Shown piece after piece: positions 38,339 through 48,899 of a stretch of 64,000 bases of DNA. The stretch comes from Gilliamella sp. Pra-s52 (GTDB lineage Bacteria; Pseudomonadota; Gammaproteobacteria; Enterobacterales; Orbaceae), in contig NZ_WTEY01000010.1 in assembly GCF_009795805.1 (NCBI RefSeq), positions 1-64,000 of the forward strand, given 5' to 3'. The stretch's first letter is position 1, and each line of letters starts with the position of its first letter. Under the pieces are notes generated by a model. That model saw only the letters and a list, made by a program, of their open reading frames with translations. It did no database searches and was not told the DNA's origin. Both the position numbers and the translations under genes were made by a program.

Positions 38339-40948
38339 CTATTTTTTACCATTAATCCACTTGCCATCCACATAGTGCATTACCCAACCTGTCGATTTTC
38401 CATTAACTTCAGAAGTGACATACTGTTGTTTATTTTTACGACTAAAACGAACAATAGAGGGATTGCCTTCAGGATCTTTATTTGGTGCTTCGGTTAAGTA
38501 AATAAATTTTTCTGGTAAGCGATCTTTAAAGCGTTGTAACTCTTCAATTAAAGGCGCTCGTGTTTCCCTTGATTTTGGAAAGTTATGCGCAGCTAAAAAG
38601 ATTCCTGAAGCACCATCACGTAACACAAAGTGTGCATCTGATTTACTGCATTGAAGCTCAGGTAAATCAACAGGATCTTCTTTCGGTGGCGCAACTTCAC
38701 CATTTTTTAAGATTTTACGTGTATTTTTACAATCAGGGTTAGTACATCCCATATAAAGACCAAAACGACCTGATTTTAAATGCATTTCTGAACCACATTT
38801 TTCACACTCAATAATTGGACCTTCATAGCTTTTTATTTTGAAGTTACCTTTCTCGACAATAAAGCCATCACAAATTGGGTTATTACCACAAATATGTAAT
38901 TTACGTTCGTTATCAAGTAAATAACTATCCATTGCTGTGTGGCATTTTGGACAACGTTTACGTGCTCTTAATGCGTCAGTTTCGGCTGTCTCAGACTCTT
39001 CTAAAAGATTAAGTGTTTCATGCTCAGGGATTAAGTTAATCGTTTGTTTACAACGCTCTTTAGGAGGCAATGCATAACCAGAACAGGCTAAAAATACGCC
39101 AGTACCCGCAGTTTTAATTCCCATTTCACGGCTACAATTTGGGCATTTGATTTCAGGCGTTAATACCAATGGATTAAGTTGCATACCACCTTTATCAGGC
39201 GTTTGTTCGGCCACTTCAAGATGTTGACTGAAGTCGCTAAAAAATTGGTCAAGCACTTCACGCCATTCTTGTTTTTTATGTGCAATTTCATCAAGTGCAT
39301 GCTCCATACGAGCGGTAAAATCATAGCTCATCAAATCATTGAAATTCTCGCTAAGTCTGTCAGTAACAATTTCTCCAATTTTTTCAGCATAAAAACGACG
39401 GTTATCTAAACGTACATAACCTCGATCTTGAATAGTCGAAATAATAGTCGCATAAGTCGAAGGGCGTCCAATTTCACGTTTTTCAAGCTCTTTAACTAAT
39501 GACGCTTCGTTGTAACGTGCTGGTGGCTTAGTAAAGTGCTGATTTGGGTTTAAACTAATTAAATCGAGCTTATCGTTTACCGATACCTGCGGTAATATCT
39601 TATCTTCACTATTTTTAGCTAGCTGTGGTTGCACTTTAGTCCAACCATCAAAACGCAATGTACGACCTTTAGCTTTTAAAGTGAAATCGCCAGATTCAAC
39701 AGTCAGTGTTGTTGAATTGTATTCAGCCGATGTCATTTGACATGCCACAAATTGACGCCAAATTAGTTGATATAATTTGCACGCATCGGCTTCAACATCA
39801 CTAAGATTGTCAGCTAAGATAGTAACATCTGATGGTCGAATCGCTTCGTGTGCTTCTTGCGAGTTCTTTTTGCTACTGTATACATTAGCTGATTTAGGTA
39901 GATATTTGTCACCAAAGTTTTTACCAATATAATCGCGTACCATGGTTAAAGCATCTTGACTTAAATTGGTCGAGTCAGTACGCATGTAGGTGATGTAACC
40001 TGCTTCGTATAATCGCTGTGCCAACATCATGGTTTTTTTAACACCAAACCCTAAACGTGTGCTAGCCGCTTGTTGTAAAGTCGAGGTTATAAACGGCGCT
40101 GTAGGATTGCTTTTGGTTGGCTTTTCTTCAATATTTGTGACTTGATATTGGCTTTTGTTGAGCTCGGCCAAAGCAATATCAATCGCAACTTTATCCTTAG
40201 GTTCAAAAGCTTTATCTTTGTAGTGTGTAACTTGTAAAGTAAGCTGATCTTTCTTTGCGGTGTTTAGATCGGCATAAAGATCCCAATATTCCTCAGGAAT
40301 AAAGGCGTGGATTTCACGCTCACGCTCAACGACAAGACGAACCGCAACCGATTGTACACGGCCAGCTGATAATCCTCGGGCAACTTTCTTCCAAAGTAAT
40401 GGCGATAACATAAACCCTACAACACGATCCATAAATCGACGTGCTTGCTGTGCATTTACGCGATCCATATCAAGCATTGATGGCTCATTAAACGCATTTT
40501 TGATTGCGGTTTTGGTAATTTCATTAAAGACCACACGACGGTATTTACTATCATCACCTCCAATAACATCTTTAAGGTGCCATGCAATGGCTTCCCCTTC
40601 TCTATCCAAGTCGGTTGCGAGATAGATCATGTCTGCGTCTTTTGCTAGCTTTTTAAGTTCAGATACAACCCGCTCTTTACCCGGTAAAATTTCGTAATGT
40701 GCTTTCCAACCGTTATAAGGATCAACGCTCATACGATCAACTAAGACCTGCTTTTCTGAACGTTTAACCTTTTTCTCGGTTTTATTTTTTGTATCTTTTG
40801 CAGTTTTTTCAGCTCGTTGGCTACTACCACTCACAGGTAGATCTCGAATGTGACCTACACTTGATTTAACCACGAAATCTTTACCAAGATATTTATTAAT
40901 CGTTTTAGCTTTGGCTGGTGATTCCACAATAACAAGGGATTTTCCCAT
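38339..40948 (-). CDS. topA: DNA topoisomerase I
   Basis: 869 aa (E. coli 865). Relaxes negative supercoils. TOPRIM domain with ESPAKAKTI and [12 protein letters not shown]; active-site Tyr near residue 330 in [29 protein letters not shown]; and three C-terminal zinc fingers (CPNCSREMG..., CPKCHTAMD..., CEKCGSEMH...) plus a final non-zinc domain. Adjacent to cysB in the same direction and downstream of matP. Confidence 0.97.
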   Translation of the reverse strand: MGKSLVIVESPAKAKTINKYLGKDFVVKSSVGHIRDLPVSGSSQRAEKTAKDTKNKTEKKVKRSEKQVLVDRMSVDPYNGWKAHYEILPGKERVVSELKKLAKDADMIYLATDLDREGEAIAWHLKDVIGGDDSKYRRVVFNEITKTAIKNAFNEPSMLDMDRVNAQQARRFMDRVVGFMLSPLLWKKVARGLSAGRVQSVAVRLVVEREREIHAFIPEEYWDLYADLNTAKKDQLTLQVTHYKDKAFEPKDKVAIDIALAELNKSQYQVTNIEEKPTKSNPTAPFITSTLQQAASTRLGFGVKKTMMLAQRLYEAGYITYMRTDSTNLSQDALTMVRDYIGKNFGDKYLPKSANVYSSKKNSQEAHEAIRPSDVTILADNLSDVEADACKLYQLIWRQFVACQMTSAEYNSTTLTVESGDFTLKAKGRTLRFDGWTKVQPQLAKNSEDKILPQVSVNDKLDLISLNPNQHFTKPPARYNEASLVKELEKREIGRPSTYATIISTIQDRGYVRLDNRRFYAEKIGEIVTDRLSENFNDLMSYDFTARMEHALDEIAHKKQEWREVLDQFFSDFSQHLEVAEQTPDKGGMQLNPLVLTPEIKCPNCSREMGIKTAGTGVFLACSGYALPPKERCKQTINLIPEHETLNLLEESETAETDALRARKRCPKCHTAMDSYLLDNERKLHICGNNPICDGFIVEKGNFKIKSYEGPIIECEKCGSEMHLKSGRFGLYMGCTNPDCKNTRKILKNGEVAPPKEDPVDLPELQCSKSDAHFVLRDGASGIFLAAHNFPKSRETRAPLIEELQRFKDRLPEKFIYLTEAPNKDPEGNPSIVRFSRKNKQQYVTSEVNGKSTGWVMHYVDGKWINGKK

Positions 40949-40977
40949 AATTAAACCTATTTATCCTGTAATTTACG

Positions 40978-41442
40978 TTATTTACTGTTTTGCTTCACAT
41001 CAAGCATCGACAGCAAATCATCTTTAATTGTTGATACTTTTGTTACATATTGCTCTTTCTGCTCAGCATCTTCAATTAGTTGTGTAATTGTTTGCGACAA
41101 CGTACAACCTCGGCGTTTAGCCAAATTAGCAAGTCGTTGCCAAACTAAAAATTCCAAATCGATAGACTTTTTCCGTGTATTTTGTTGCTCTGCATTAAAA
41201 TGCCGTTTTCGTCTTGCCCGAATAGTTTGCTTCATACGGTTATCTAAATCGGGATTTAAATGTGCTTTTATCCAATCAATAACTGCTGTTGGATTATGTT
41301 GTAATAACAATAATTCATTCACAGCATGCTCAGCTGCACTGTTTTCAACATGCCGTGTAATACGTTCACCGTCCTGATGCCTTTTTACTAAATAGTGCCA
41401 CTTCCAACCACATTCAAGGTTCTCTAATTGCTGATATTTCAC
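40978..41442 (-). CDS. matP: Macrodomain Ter protein MatP
   Basis: 154 aa (E. coli 150). Organises the terminus region by binding matS sites and contacts Zap[16 protein letters not shown] at the start, [20 protein letters not shown] and [20 protein letters not shown] are nearly identical to the enterobacterial protein. The start is GTG at 41442, preceded by AAGGTGAG; a longer ATG frame (to 41553) adds 37 residues unlike MatP and is rejected. A near-consensus matS lies 12 bp upstream. Confidence 0.95.
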   Translation of the reverse strand: MKYQQLENLECGWKWHYLVKRHQDGERITRHVENSAAEHAVNELLLLQHNPTAVIDWIKAHLNPDLDNRMKQTIRARRKRHFNAEQQNTRKKSIDLEFLVWQRLANLAKRRGCTLSQTITQLIEDAEQKEQYVTKVSTIKDDLLSMLDVKQNSK

Positions 41443-41453
41443 TGACTCACCTT

Positions 41454-41466
41454 GTGACGCTGTAAC
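41454..41466. promoter_or_regulatory. matS-like site upstream of matP
   Basis: GTGACGCTGTAAC differs from GTGACRNYGTCAC at one position (A for C at position 11). It ends the matP leader, just before the Shine-Dalgarno, so it could let MatP repress its own gene as well as mark the terminus. Confidence 0.5.
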
Positions 41467-41590
41467 AAATAAACTAGTTTTAGCATAATCTCGGCACACA
41501 ATAAAGAAAATTATTGCATTTGACAAATTTTTTATAAATCTGCTATCGTTCACTTTTCATTTCGATCTTTATTTTAAGGAATCATTAATC

Positions 41591-43270
41591 ATGGTTAAAG
41601 CGGATGTTATTTACATTAATGGCTATATTTATACAGCTGACAAGCAAGACACTGTTTGCCAAGCTGTAGCAATCGAAAACGGTTATATTATTGCAACAGG
41701 CACCACGCAAGAAATAAATAGCAGTCAATATGTCGATAATCATACGATCATTTGTGACTTACAAGGTAAAACCATGATGCCGGGTATCATTGATTCGCAT
41801 TTGCATACTTTTTGGGGAGGAATGCAATTATCATCATGTAATTTGAATTATCAAAGCTTAACAATTGATGATACTTTAGCCATTATACAACAATATTTAG
41901 ATAAGGATTCTATAAACGATAATAATCACTGGCTACAAGTTCGAGGTTGGTTACGACAAGAAGTTTTGCCAATTGGCACCGATATCACACGCTTTGACCT
42001 TGATAAGCTCAATACAAAACGCCCTGTTATTTTATTTTCAAACGATTGCCATACGTTAGTTGCCAATAGCACTGCTTTAGAAAAATTTGGACTAAATAGA
42101 AATACACCTGAACCAACTGACGGTAAAATTGGTCGTACTGAAGATGGCGAACTTAACGGCATTTTAGAAGATGCGCCAGCTATGCGAGCATTTGATAGCA
42201 TATCTAAACTTACCGATGAGCAAGCTGTAAACATTGCTAAACTATCACAAGCGGAACTCAATAAGCAAGGTGTCACTGCAGTTATGGATGCCCGAATTAC
42301 AGAAGTTCAAGCCGATGCTTTTTTAAAACTACAGCAACAAGACCAGCTATCTGTCCGCTTATTTGGTGCTCGTGAACTACCACCAGATGATGTATCATCA
42401 ATTGAAGATATCCCAAATGTTATTAACAAAGTAAAGCAATTTGCAGCACGTTATGACGATAAAAACTGGCAACCAAAACCAGGAATCAAAATTTCACATA
42501 CTAAGTTGTTTGTTGACGGCGTAATGCAAGCACCATTAATGACTGCAAGGCTATTAAAACCCTATTTGCTTGAAAATGAAAAAGATCGTTATGGTGATCT
42601 TTATTATTCTACTGAGATGCTAGATGCTTTAATTCTTGAGTCATCTCGAGCAGGGTTTCATCCACATATGCATACAGTAGGTGAAGGTGCGATTGAAGTC
42701 GTTTTAAATTCCATTGAAAAAATGCGTAAAGCATTGCCTAATGCAGACATACGTCCAAGTACTGCTCATAATGAGCTTAGTGCGTCACATCAATTTACTA
42801 GATATCAGCAATTGAACGCTTGTGTAGTTTTCTCGTTCCAATGGGCCGGCTGTAGCTCAGCGATGATCGAACAATATAAGACATTATTTGGTCCTGAGCG
42901 TTATAACGGTTTAGAAGCTCACGGACAATATATAAATGCAAGTGTAACTTGCGCATTTGGAAGTGATTGGCCAATTGATCCATTAAATGAGTGGTATGAT
43001 TTCCAAATTGCCATGACCAGACAAATCGATGCCGAACATCCTCGATTAGACAGTGATCGCAATTTAACCATTACCGAAGTATTACGTAGCGCAACAATCA
43101 ATGCGGCTTATGTTCTAAAACAAGAGGCATATATTGGTTCAATCGAGAAAGGAAAATTTGCGGATTTAATTATTTTAGATCGTAATCCATTTACTATTCC
43201 AACAACTGATATTCAAAATGTGAAAGTACTAACCACTATCGTTGGCGGGAAAACAGTTTATCAACAATAA
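41591..43270 (+). CDS. YtcJ-like amidohydrolase
   Basis: 559 aa, amidohydrolase 3 family. An N-terminal metal-dependent hydrolase beta domain (YINGYIYTADKQDTVCQAVAIENG), H70-x-H72 in GIIDSHLHTFWGG, later HTVGEGAIE and FGSDWPIDPLNEW with the metal Asp, and the returning C-terminal strand KFADLIILDRNPF. It should hydrolyse an amide or ring bond with zinc; the substrate is unknown. Single gene, divergent from matP, ending at a bidirectional hairpin. No signal peptide. Confidence 0.85.
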   Translation: MVKADVIYINGYIYTADKQDTVCQAVAIENGYIIATGTTQEINSSQYVDNHTIICDLQGKTMMPGIIDSHLHTFWGGMQLSSCNLNYQSLTIDDTLAIIQQYLDKDSINDNNHWLQVRGWLRQEVLPIGTDITRFDLDKLNTKRPVILFSNDCHTLVANSTALEKFGLNRNTPEPTDGKIGRTEDGELNGILEDAPAMRAFDSISKLTDEQAVNIAKLSQAELNKQGVTAVMDARITEVQADAFLKLQQQDQLSVRLFGARELPPDDVSSIEDIPNVINKVKQFAARYDDKNWQPKPGIKISHTKLFVDGVMQAPLMTARLLKPYLLENEKDRYGDLYYSTEMLDALILESSRAGFHPHMHTVGEGAIEVVLNSIEKMRKALPNADIRPSTAHNELSASHQFTRYQQLNACVVFSFQWAGCSSAMIEQYKTLFGPERYNGLEAHGQYINASVTCAFGSDWPIDPLNEWYDFQIAMTRQIDAEHPRLDSDRNLTITEVLRSATINAAYVLKQEAYIGSIEKGKFADLIILDRNPFTIPTTDIQNVKVLTTIVGGKTVYQQ

Positions 43271-43315
43271 TACAAAATACACGGTTAACTTTTCTGTTTT
43301 TTAAAGCTGTAAATC

Positions 43316-43344
43316 ATTACACTGGCAGTTACTGCCAGTGTAAT
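43316..43344. terminator. Near-perfect palindrome between convergent genes
   Basis: ATTACACTGGCAGT and ACTGCCAGTGTAAT are 14-bp arms around one T. It lies between the convergent amidohydrolase and PTS genes and can end transcription from both, although T runs are short. Confidence 0.65.
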
Positions 43345-43353
43345 TACCTGTTA

Positions 43354-44742
43354 TCATTCAACTTCCGTATTTACTTCGCTCTCAACAGCTGTTTTTTTAG
43401 TGAAATGTAAAATAGCTGCGATAATAAGCGCACCTATAAACATGTCAATGACATACCACATTGCACCTTTAGTGACTCCACCTAATGCCACTAAACCACC
43501 AAATGCAACAAGCGAATCTATACCATTTAGCATACCTAGCATACCTGCTATCGCCGTACCAACCACAATTGCAATGATAACTCGTTTAGGGTCTTTGGCA
43601 GCAAACGGAATAGCACCTTCTGTTATTCCTGCTAGTGATAAAAAGAACGCTGTAATACCAAATTTTTTTTCTTCTTTGGTATATTTAGATCTTGATACTA
43701 TCAATGATGACACCGCTAATCCTAATGGTGGAATAGCACAGCACATACGAAACACACCATTTGGGCAATAAACGCCTTCCGCCATTGCCGCTAATGTAAA
43801 TGCTGTGGCAGCCTTGCTACATGGTCCACCCATATCTAACGCGGCCAATATACCAATGCCAATACCTAGAAATGCTGCATTTACCTCAGACATACCTTTT
43901 AAAGTAGCCACCATAGCTTTAACAAACCAAACAAGAGGATAAGATAAGCCATAAATATAAATGGGAGCCATAACCAATAAAGTTACTGTTGGAATAATCA
44001 TTACTGGCATAATCGACTCTATCACAGGATGAACTTTAACCGTTTTAAACCATTTAACAAAATAACCAATTAAGATACCAAATATCATTGCACCAATAAA
44101 ACCAGTGCTGACTTGATTAGCACCAATTGGATTATTCACTACATATCCCATAATAAATGCAGGCGCTAAAGCTGCATTCCCCCCAATGGAATAAGCCATA
44201 TAGGCTGCTAGTACGGGTACCATCATGGCAAAACCATATAGTGCAACCTGTTTTAAATCGACAAAAAATTGATTACTTGGTAAGATATCGCCATTAGTAA
44301 CATCGCCTGTCATTAACACAATTGAAAAAAGTATTCCTGATGCGATGATGACTGGTAAAAATTTACTGATACCTGTATTTAACGCTCTAAATATTTCTTT
44401 ACCTATACTATCTTTAACCTCTTTGGTTGATATTTGATCCGCATTATTAAAAATTGTAACGGTATTTTTTACAGCTTCACCAGTACTAACTTTAATGATA
44501 TTTTTATAAGGTTCCAGTCTATCAGCATTTTCGATTGAAATATCGGTAGCTAATACAATAACATCCGCAGTTTTAAGATCTTGCTCGGTTAATGGATTAT
44601 CAATTCCAGCAGCACCTTGTGTTTCAACCTTATAATCCCAGCCACGTTTTTTGGCTTCATTTTCAATTTTTTGTTTGGCAATATAAGTATGCGCCATGCC
44701 AGCTGTACATGCACAAATCGCAACAATCTTTTTTTTACTCAT
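43354..44742 (-). CDS. PTS fructose-type transporter, EIIBC
   Basis: 462 aa. Residues 1-~100 form EIIB with the phospho-cysteine C12 (CACTAGMAHTYIAK); the rest is an EIIC with about ten membrane segments, including GGPCSKAATAF, and GITEGAIPFAAKDP, the substrate loop motif of the fructose/mannitol family. It is translationally coupled to EIIA (8-bp overlap). The sugar cannot be told. Confidence 0.92.
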   Translation of the reverse strand: MSKKKIVAICACTAGMAHTYIAKQKIENEAKKRGWDYKVETQGAAGIDNPLTEQDLKTADVIVLATDISIENADRLEPYKNIIKVSTGEAVKNTVTIFNNADQISTKEVKDSIGKEIFRALNTGISKFLPVIIASGILFSIVLMTGDVTNGDILPSNQFFVDLKQVALYGFAMMVPVLAAYMAYSIGGNAALAPAFIMGYVVNNPIGANQVSTGFIGAMIFGILIGYFVKWFKTVKVHPVIESIMPVMIIPTVTLLVMAPIYIYGLSYPLVWFVKAMVATLKGMSEVNAAFLGIGIGILAALDMGGPCSKAATAFTLAAMAEGVYCPNGVFRMCCAIPPLGLAVSSLIVSRSKYTKEEKKFGITAFFLSLAGITEGAIPFAAKDPKRVIIAIVVGTAIAGMLGMLNGIDSLVAFGGLVALGGVTKGAMWYVIDMFIGALIIAAILHFTKKTAVESEVNTEVE

Positions 44743-45169
44743 ATAATCCTCTGATTTTATTAGCTACAAATTGAATATCGCTGTTAAGTAAATCCTGAAT
44801 AAAATCATCATCAGCTAAATTTGATGCTAATTTAGCAATAATAGATAGATGTTCTTTATTAGCATGCTCTGGCGCACCAATTAAAATTACTAATTTGACT
44901 TTATTATCATTATTCCAAACTATGCCATCAATATATTTACCGACAACAATAAATGGCGAATTAACTGCTGTACTTTTGGCATGAGGCAAAGCAATATCTG
45001 GTAACATATCTGTTTCCATTTCCTGCTCATGAGCCATCACATCATCAAAAAAACTTTTAACATTTGTTAAATAAACTTGGCTAGCTTTAGCCATTAAATT
45101 AATAACGGAAGATTTTTGATTAGTAACATCACTAGTCAAATCAACCGATAAAACAGGAATTGACTGCAT
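44735..45169 (-). CDS. PTS fructose-type EIIA
   Basis: 144 aa with phospho-histidine H63 in IALPHAKSTAV, and the flanking FFDDVMAHEQEMETDML and LIGAPEHANKEHLSIIAKLA. It passes phosphate from HPr to the EIIB Cys of the next gene. First gene of the two-gene operon. Confidence 0.93.
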   Translation of the reverse strand: MQSIPVLSVDLTSDVTNQKSSVINLMAKASQVYLTNVKSFFDDVMAHEQEMETDMLPDIALPHAKSTAVNSPFIVVGKYIDGIVWNNDNKVKLVILIGAPEHANKEHLSIIAKLASNLADDDFIQDLLNSDIQFVANKIRGLYE

Positions 45170-45225
45170 AAATAGACTCTCTTTAATTAATGATAACTAT
45201 CCAAAATAAATTAATTTTATTTTGC

Positions 45226-45246
45226 TTTGTATGTTCAATATACAAA
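45226..45246. promoter_or_regulatory. Inverted repeat upstream of the PTS operon
   Basis: TTTGTAT and ATACAAA, 7-bp arms around a 7-nt spacer, 57 bp before the EIIA start. Possible operator for a sugar-responsive regulator; none is encoded nearby. The rest of the 370-bp gap (45170-45539) holds the permease leader and nothing else I recognise. Confidence 0.35.
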
Positions 45247-45460
45247 AATTTATTTATGCTGACATTTATTTTGTTTAGAAAATAATAGATTTGGATCACA
45301 AATATGAAAATTAAAACTTATCATGTTTTAAGTATCTCATTTAAATTAAATCGCCCTGAAATACCAAGTAATACATTTTAAAGTTTATAATTCGCCCGTT
45401 TTAGTACTATTTTACTAAAAATTAACTTGCATAATTATCATAATATGTCAGAATTCCCTG

Positions 45461-45504
45461 CCGCTTTAAGCGGGTAAAAAGGCAAAACTATACTTAGTAG
45501 TTTT
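45461..45504 (+). promoter_or_regulatory. Structured leader of the APC permease gene
   Basis: Two hairpins: CCGCT/AGCGG (45461-45473, loop TTA) and AAAACTA/TAGTTTT (45484-45504, 7-nt loop) followed by T-rich sequence. The second looks like a weak terminator, so the leader may attenuate. No known riboswitch class was recognised. Confidence 0.35.
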
Positions 45505-45539
45505 TTATTGTTTTTTGGGACAGAGGAGCAAAGTAAGTC

Positions 45540-46901
45540 ATGTCCGCAATAAAAATGAAACGAGTTTTAACCACACCTGCATTAATTGCATTTGGTTTAG
45601 CTTATATGGTTCCTTTAGGGATCTTTACCACTTATGGGGAAGTCACTGTTGCCAGTAATGGACACTTACCTATAGCCTATATCATCACCCTTGCTATGAT
45701 TTTTTTCACTGCATTAAGCTATTGTCGTATGGCAAATAAGCTACCTATTGCAGGTTCTGCTTATTCTTATGTACAACGTACTTTTGGTGGAAAAGTTGGT
45801 TTTTTGGTGGGCTGGGCACAAATCCTTGATTACCTATTTTTGCCAATATTAAATTATTTGGTTTTAGGTATTTATCTTAATGAAGCATTTCCAAGCATTC
45901 CTGCTTATGTTTTTGTATTGGGTTCGCTTATTAGTGTTAGCTTTTTAAATTACCTTGGTATAAAACTGATTAATTCAGTAAACTTTACCTTAATCATTGT
46001 ACAAATGGTTTTTATCGGGTTATTTATATTTTTGAGTTTAACTAATGTGGATTTAACTCCTGAAGCAATGATGAAACCATTGCAAGTTAATGCCAGCGAT
46101 TTTAGTGGTTTAATGTCAGGAGCAGCAATATTGTGTCTTGCTTTTTTGGGCTTTGATGCTATTGCAACCCTAGCCGAAGAGTCTAATGATGCACAAAAAT
46201 CACTACCAAAAGCCATTATATGGACTGTGTTAATTGCGGGTTGTATTTTTTTAGTGGTTTCTTATTGTGCTCACTTAGCTTACCCAATGTGGACTGATTT
46301 TACTGATAACAAAGATACTGCAAGTTTAGAAGTGGTTCGTCAAGTTGGTAAAATCAGCCAATTAGGCGGTGATTTTATGTATAATTTCTTCCAAGCAGCC
46401 TACTTAACGGGAGTTTTTGCATCGGCAATGACTGCGCAAACTAGCGTGTCACGGATTTTCTATGCAATGGGACGTGAAGGGGTGCTACCTAAACAGATTT
46501 TTTATAAAATTCATCCACGTTTTAGAACGCCTTATTTATCGATTATTTTTGTTGCCTGTTTTTCATTGTTGTCATTAGTATTAGATCTTAGTTTAGTGGT
46601 TTCAATGATAAGCTTTGGCGCATTAGTAGCTTTTACTTTTGTCAATTTATGTGTGATCAAAAGCTACCTTGGTGGTAATAATGCAAAAACAGCATCAATG
46701 CTATTTAAGTATGGACTATTACCTGCAATTGGCGTTTTGCTTTCATTGTGGTTGTGGACAAGCCTTGATGCGACTGCAATGATTGTTGGTTTGGTTTGGT
46801 TAGCAATTGGGTTTATTTATTTAATTTATCTAACTAAAGGTTTTACCAAAATGTTGCCGTCTATTGATCATAACGAATTGAATTCAATAATTAAAGATTA
46901 A
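45540..46901 (+). CDS. APC-family amino acid or polyamine permease (PuuP-like)
   Basis: 453 aa, about 12 membrane segments. ALIAFGLAYMVPLGIFTTYGE, PIAGSAYSYVQRTFGG and LAFLGFDAIATLAEESNDAQKSLPKAI match the YeeF/PuuP branch, the last being the conserved binding-site helix region. Likely imports putrescine or an amino acid. GAGGAG lies 11 bp upstream. Single gene with a structured leader. Confidence 0.83.
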   Translation: MSAIKMKRVLTTPALIAFGLAYMVPLGIFTTYGEVTVASNGHLPIAYIITLAMIFFTALSYCRMANKLPIAGSAYSYVQRTFGGKVGFLVGWAQILDYLFLPILNYLVLGIYLNEAFPSIPAYVFVLGSLISVSFLNYLGIKLINSVNFTLIIVQMVFIGLFIFLSLTNVDLTPEAMMKPLQVNASDFSGLMSGAAILCLAFLGFDAIATLAEESNDAQKSLPKAIIWTVLIAGCIFLVVSYCAHLAYPMWTDFTDNKDTASLEVVRQVGKISQLGGDFMYNFFQAAYLTGVFASAMTAQTSVSRIFYAMGREGVLPKQIFYKIHPRFRTPYLSIIFVACFSLLSLVLDLSLVVSMISFGALVAFTFVNLCVIKSYLGGNNAKTASMLFKYGLLPAIGVLLSLWLWTSLDATAMIVGLVWLAIGFIYLIYLTKGFTKMLPSIDHNELNSIIKD

Positions 46902-46959
46902 TTTAATCTTTTTAAATTAGGTCTACTTAAAAGTATCTAGTTACGCCTTTCAAAAAACA

Positions 46960-46985
46960 ATTCCGTCGACATAAGTCGACGGAAT
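46960..46985 (-). terminator. Terminator of the HPr gene
   Basis: ATTCCGTCGAC and GTCGACGGAAT form a perfect 11-bp stem with a 4-nt loop; TGTTTTTT follows on the minus strand. Confidence 0.8.
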
Positions 46986-47025
46986 CAAATCTAAAAAATA
47001 ATTATTAGCTAAACTAAGGTTGCAA

Positions 47026-47289
47026 TTACTCACCAAAACCAGTAGCAAATAATTCACGAATTTCGTCCATTGCTGCTTGCTCGTCTTCACCATCACAGAT
47101 GATTTCAACAGTTGAACCACCTTTAACGCCAGCACCAAGTAAACCCATCATGCTTTTTAATTTGATTGCTTTACCATTATAAACAAGTTCAATTGATGAT
47201 TTATAACGACCAGCTAATTTAACTAGTGCCGTAACAGGGCGAGCATGAAGACCAGTTGAATTTTTTACTACCATTTCTTCTTTTAACAT
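47026..47289 (-). CDS. HPr-family phosphocarrier
   Basis: 87 aa with H15 (TGLHARP) and S46 (KLKSMMGLL), the site used for regulatory phosphorylation in many HPr proteins. It carries phosphate from enzyme I to EIIA proteins. ptsI is not adjacent, so this could be the main HPr or a second one; the fructose-type PTS lies 2 kb away. A strong terminator follows. Confidence 0.9.
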   Translation of the reverse strand: MLKEEMVVKNSTGLHARPVTALVKLAGRYKSSIELVYNGKAIKLKSMMGLLGAGVKGGSTVEIICDGEDEQAAMDEIRELFATGFGE

Positions 47290-47416
47290 AATAAAGTCCT
47301 TATTTATATCTTAACGTTAATACAATGACTCTATTTATATCATAAATTAAATAATTTTTCTCTTTTTTAGTTATGATTTTTATACAATACTTTTAATTAC
47401 TGGCATTTTAGACAAG

Positions 47417-48355
47417 TTATGTCCAATAATATCGCACAATATGAAAAAAAATTGGTGCAGCAAAACAGATAGAGTCCAAACGATCAAGCACACCACCATG
47501 CCCACCAATAATTTTTCCCCAATCTTTGATACCTCTATCTCGTTTTATTGCTGACATGACAAGTCCTCCAAAAAATCCAAGTAGAGTAATCATCAACGAA
47601 ATCAAACCCGATTGAATAAAAGTAAAAGGTGTTATCCAAAATAAACAAGCACCAATTAAACTTGCCGATAACACTCCCCCAATAAAACCTTCAATGGTTT
47701 TTGATGGTGATAAATTTGGGCTAATAGGATGTTTACCAAATAATTTACCAAAAACATATTGTAAGACATCTGAAAGTTCGACAACCAAGACTAAAAAAGC
47801 AATCAAAAGTAAATTACGATCTTGGTAATGTTCAATGTTTAATGCTAATAATGCTGGCACGCAAGAGATACTATAAACAGTAATCATTAATCCCCATTGA
47901 ACTTCAGCTGTTCTTTCTAGAAAATTATGCGTTGAGCCTGTGATTGCTGCCAAAATAGCTAATAACAAAAAACCATAAACAGGAATAAAAATACTAAATA
48001 GTCCGTACCAAGATACAGCCACTAAAATATATTGTAAAGGCAAAGCAATAAAATAAGAAAACATTAAAGCATAATTATCATAACCATTAGCTGAAATTAA
48101 GGTAAGAAATTCTCTCAGGGCAATACATGATGCTAGGAAAAATAGAAAAATAACCGCCAATTTACCTAATAAAAATGCAATGCCAATGATTACTACCATT
48201 ACCCACCATGAATTAATGCGAGTATTTAAATTATCAATGACACTATTTGGGCTTTTCATACGTTTTTTTAGTTGTAAGCCTATTATTGATGCAATAATGA
48301 GTAATACACCTATACCCACAAACAATAATAAAGTATCACGTTGATAATCAGACAT
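47417..48355 (-). CDS. ynbB: CdsA-like phosphatidate cytidylyltransferase (YnbB-like)
   Basis: 312 aa, about eight membrane segments, ending in the CDP-diglyceride synthase signature: SAIKRDRGIKDWGKIIGGHGG followed by VLDRLDS. SPNLSPSKTIEGFIGG is the second conserved block. It should make a CDP-activated lipid. Its place with ynbA, ynbC and ynbD homologues shows it is the accessory YnbB type, not the essential CdsA. Last gene of the operon here, after an extra small gene; in E. coli ynbB is second. Confidence 0.85.
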   Translation of the reverse strand: MSDYQRDTLLLFVGIGVLLIIASIIGLQLKKRMKSPNSVIDNLNTRINSWWVMVVIIGIAFLLGKLAVIFLFFLASCIALREFLTLISANGYDNYALMFSYFIALPLQYILVAVSWYGLFSIFIPVYGFLLLAILAAITGSTHNFLERTAEVQWGLMITVYSISCVPALLALNIEHYQDRNLLLIAFLVLVVELSDVLQYVFGKLFGKHPISPNLSPSKTIEGFIGGVLSASLIGACLFWITPFTFIQSGLISLMITLLGFFGGLVMSAIKRDRGIKDWGKIIGGHGGVLDRLDSICFAAPIFFHIVRYYWT

Positions 48356-48416
48356 TGTTTTCCCCTTAATTACATTTGCAGTATAATAAACTTAAATCAA
48401 TTATAAAGTTAACTAT

Positions 48417-48899
48417 TTAACCAAAACGAATCATTCCACTGATTAATATTCCAACTAATAGTAGTATTTGTAAAATAAACCAAAAAATTTGTTTTTTTAA
48501 TAATTTTATTGTTCCCTTTTGACGTTCAATAATCGATCTTGTAGGGAATTGATTGGTGTTAATTAAATTTAATTGCTGTAATGCCTCATCTAATTCCATT
48601 AATTTATTTGGTAACTGATCAACATTAGTGGCTAAATAATCAAACAGCTTTTTATCAAATTCAATACGTAGGGCATAATATTTGCTAATTAACCCCATCA
48701 ACAAGCAGATAAGACAACCAATAACGCATAACAATGAACCTATCCACCAACTTGCTATCAATCCAAAACATAATGTTATTATCGTTATAGCTAATGAAAA
48801 AATATAAAATTGTTTACTCATTTCCAATAAGCTACAAAATATCACCAGTGTAGTTTGATTTATAATTTTAGGTGATTTTGTTTTGTTATAACCTAGCAT
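48417..48899 (-). CDS. Unknown small membrane protein in the ynb cluster
   Basis: 160 aa; two membrane segments at about residues 30-70 and one near the C-terminus (FWFILQILLLVGILISG), with a charged helical middle (DYLATNVDQLPNKLMELDEALQQL). It overlaps the end of the ynbD-like gene by 7 bp and AAGGAAA precedes its ATG at 48899, so it is translationally coupled. I know no counterpart in the E. coli cluster. Confidence 0.65.
   Translation of the reverse strand: MLGYNKTKSPKIINQTTLVIFCSLLEMSKQFYIFSLAITIITLCFGLIASWWIGSLLCVIGCLICLLMGLISKYYALRIEFDKKLFDYLATNVDQLPNKLMELDEALQQLNLINTNQFPTRSIIERQKGTIKLLKKQIFWFILQILLLVGILISGMIRFG

Noticed and set aside
41443-41553. 37-codon N-terminal extension of MatP
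   Set aside because: It does not resemble MatP, contains the matS-like site, and the GTG at 41442 has a good Shine-Dalgarno.
45286-45300. CRP site upstream of the PTS operon (GGATCACAAAT)
   Set aside because: Only one half-site matches; the other half lacks TGTGA.
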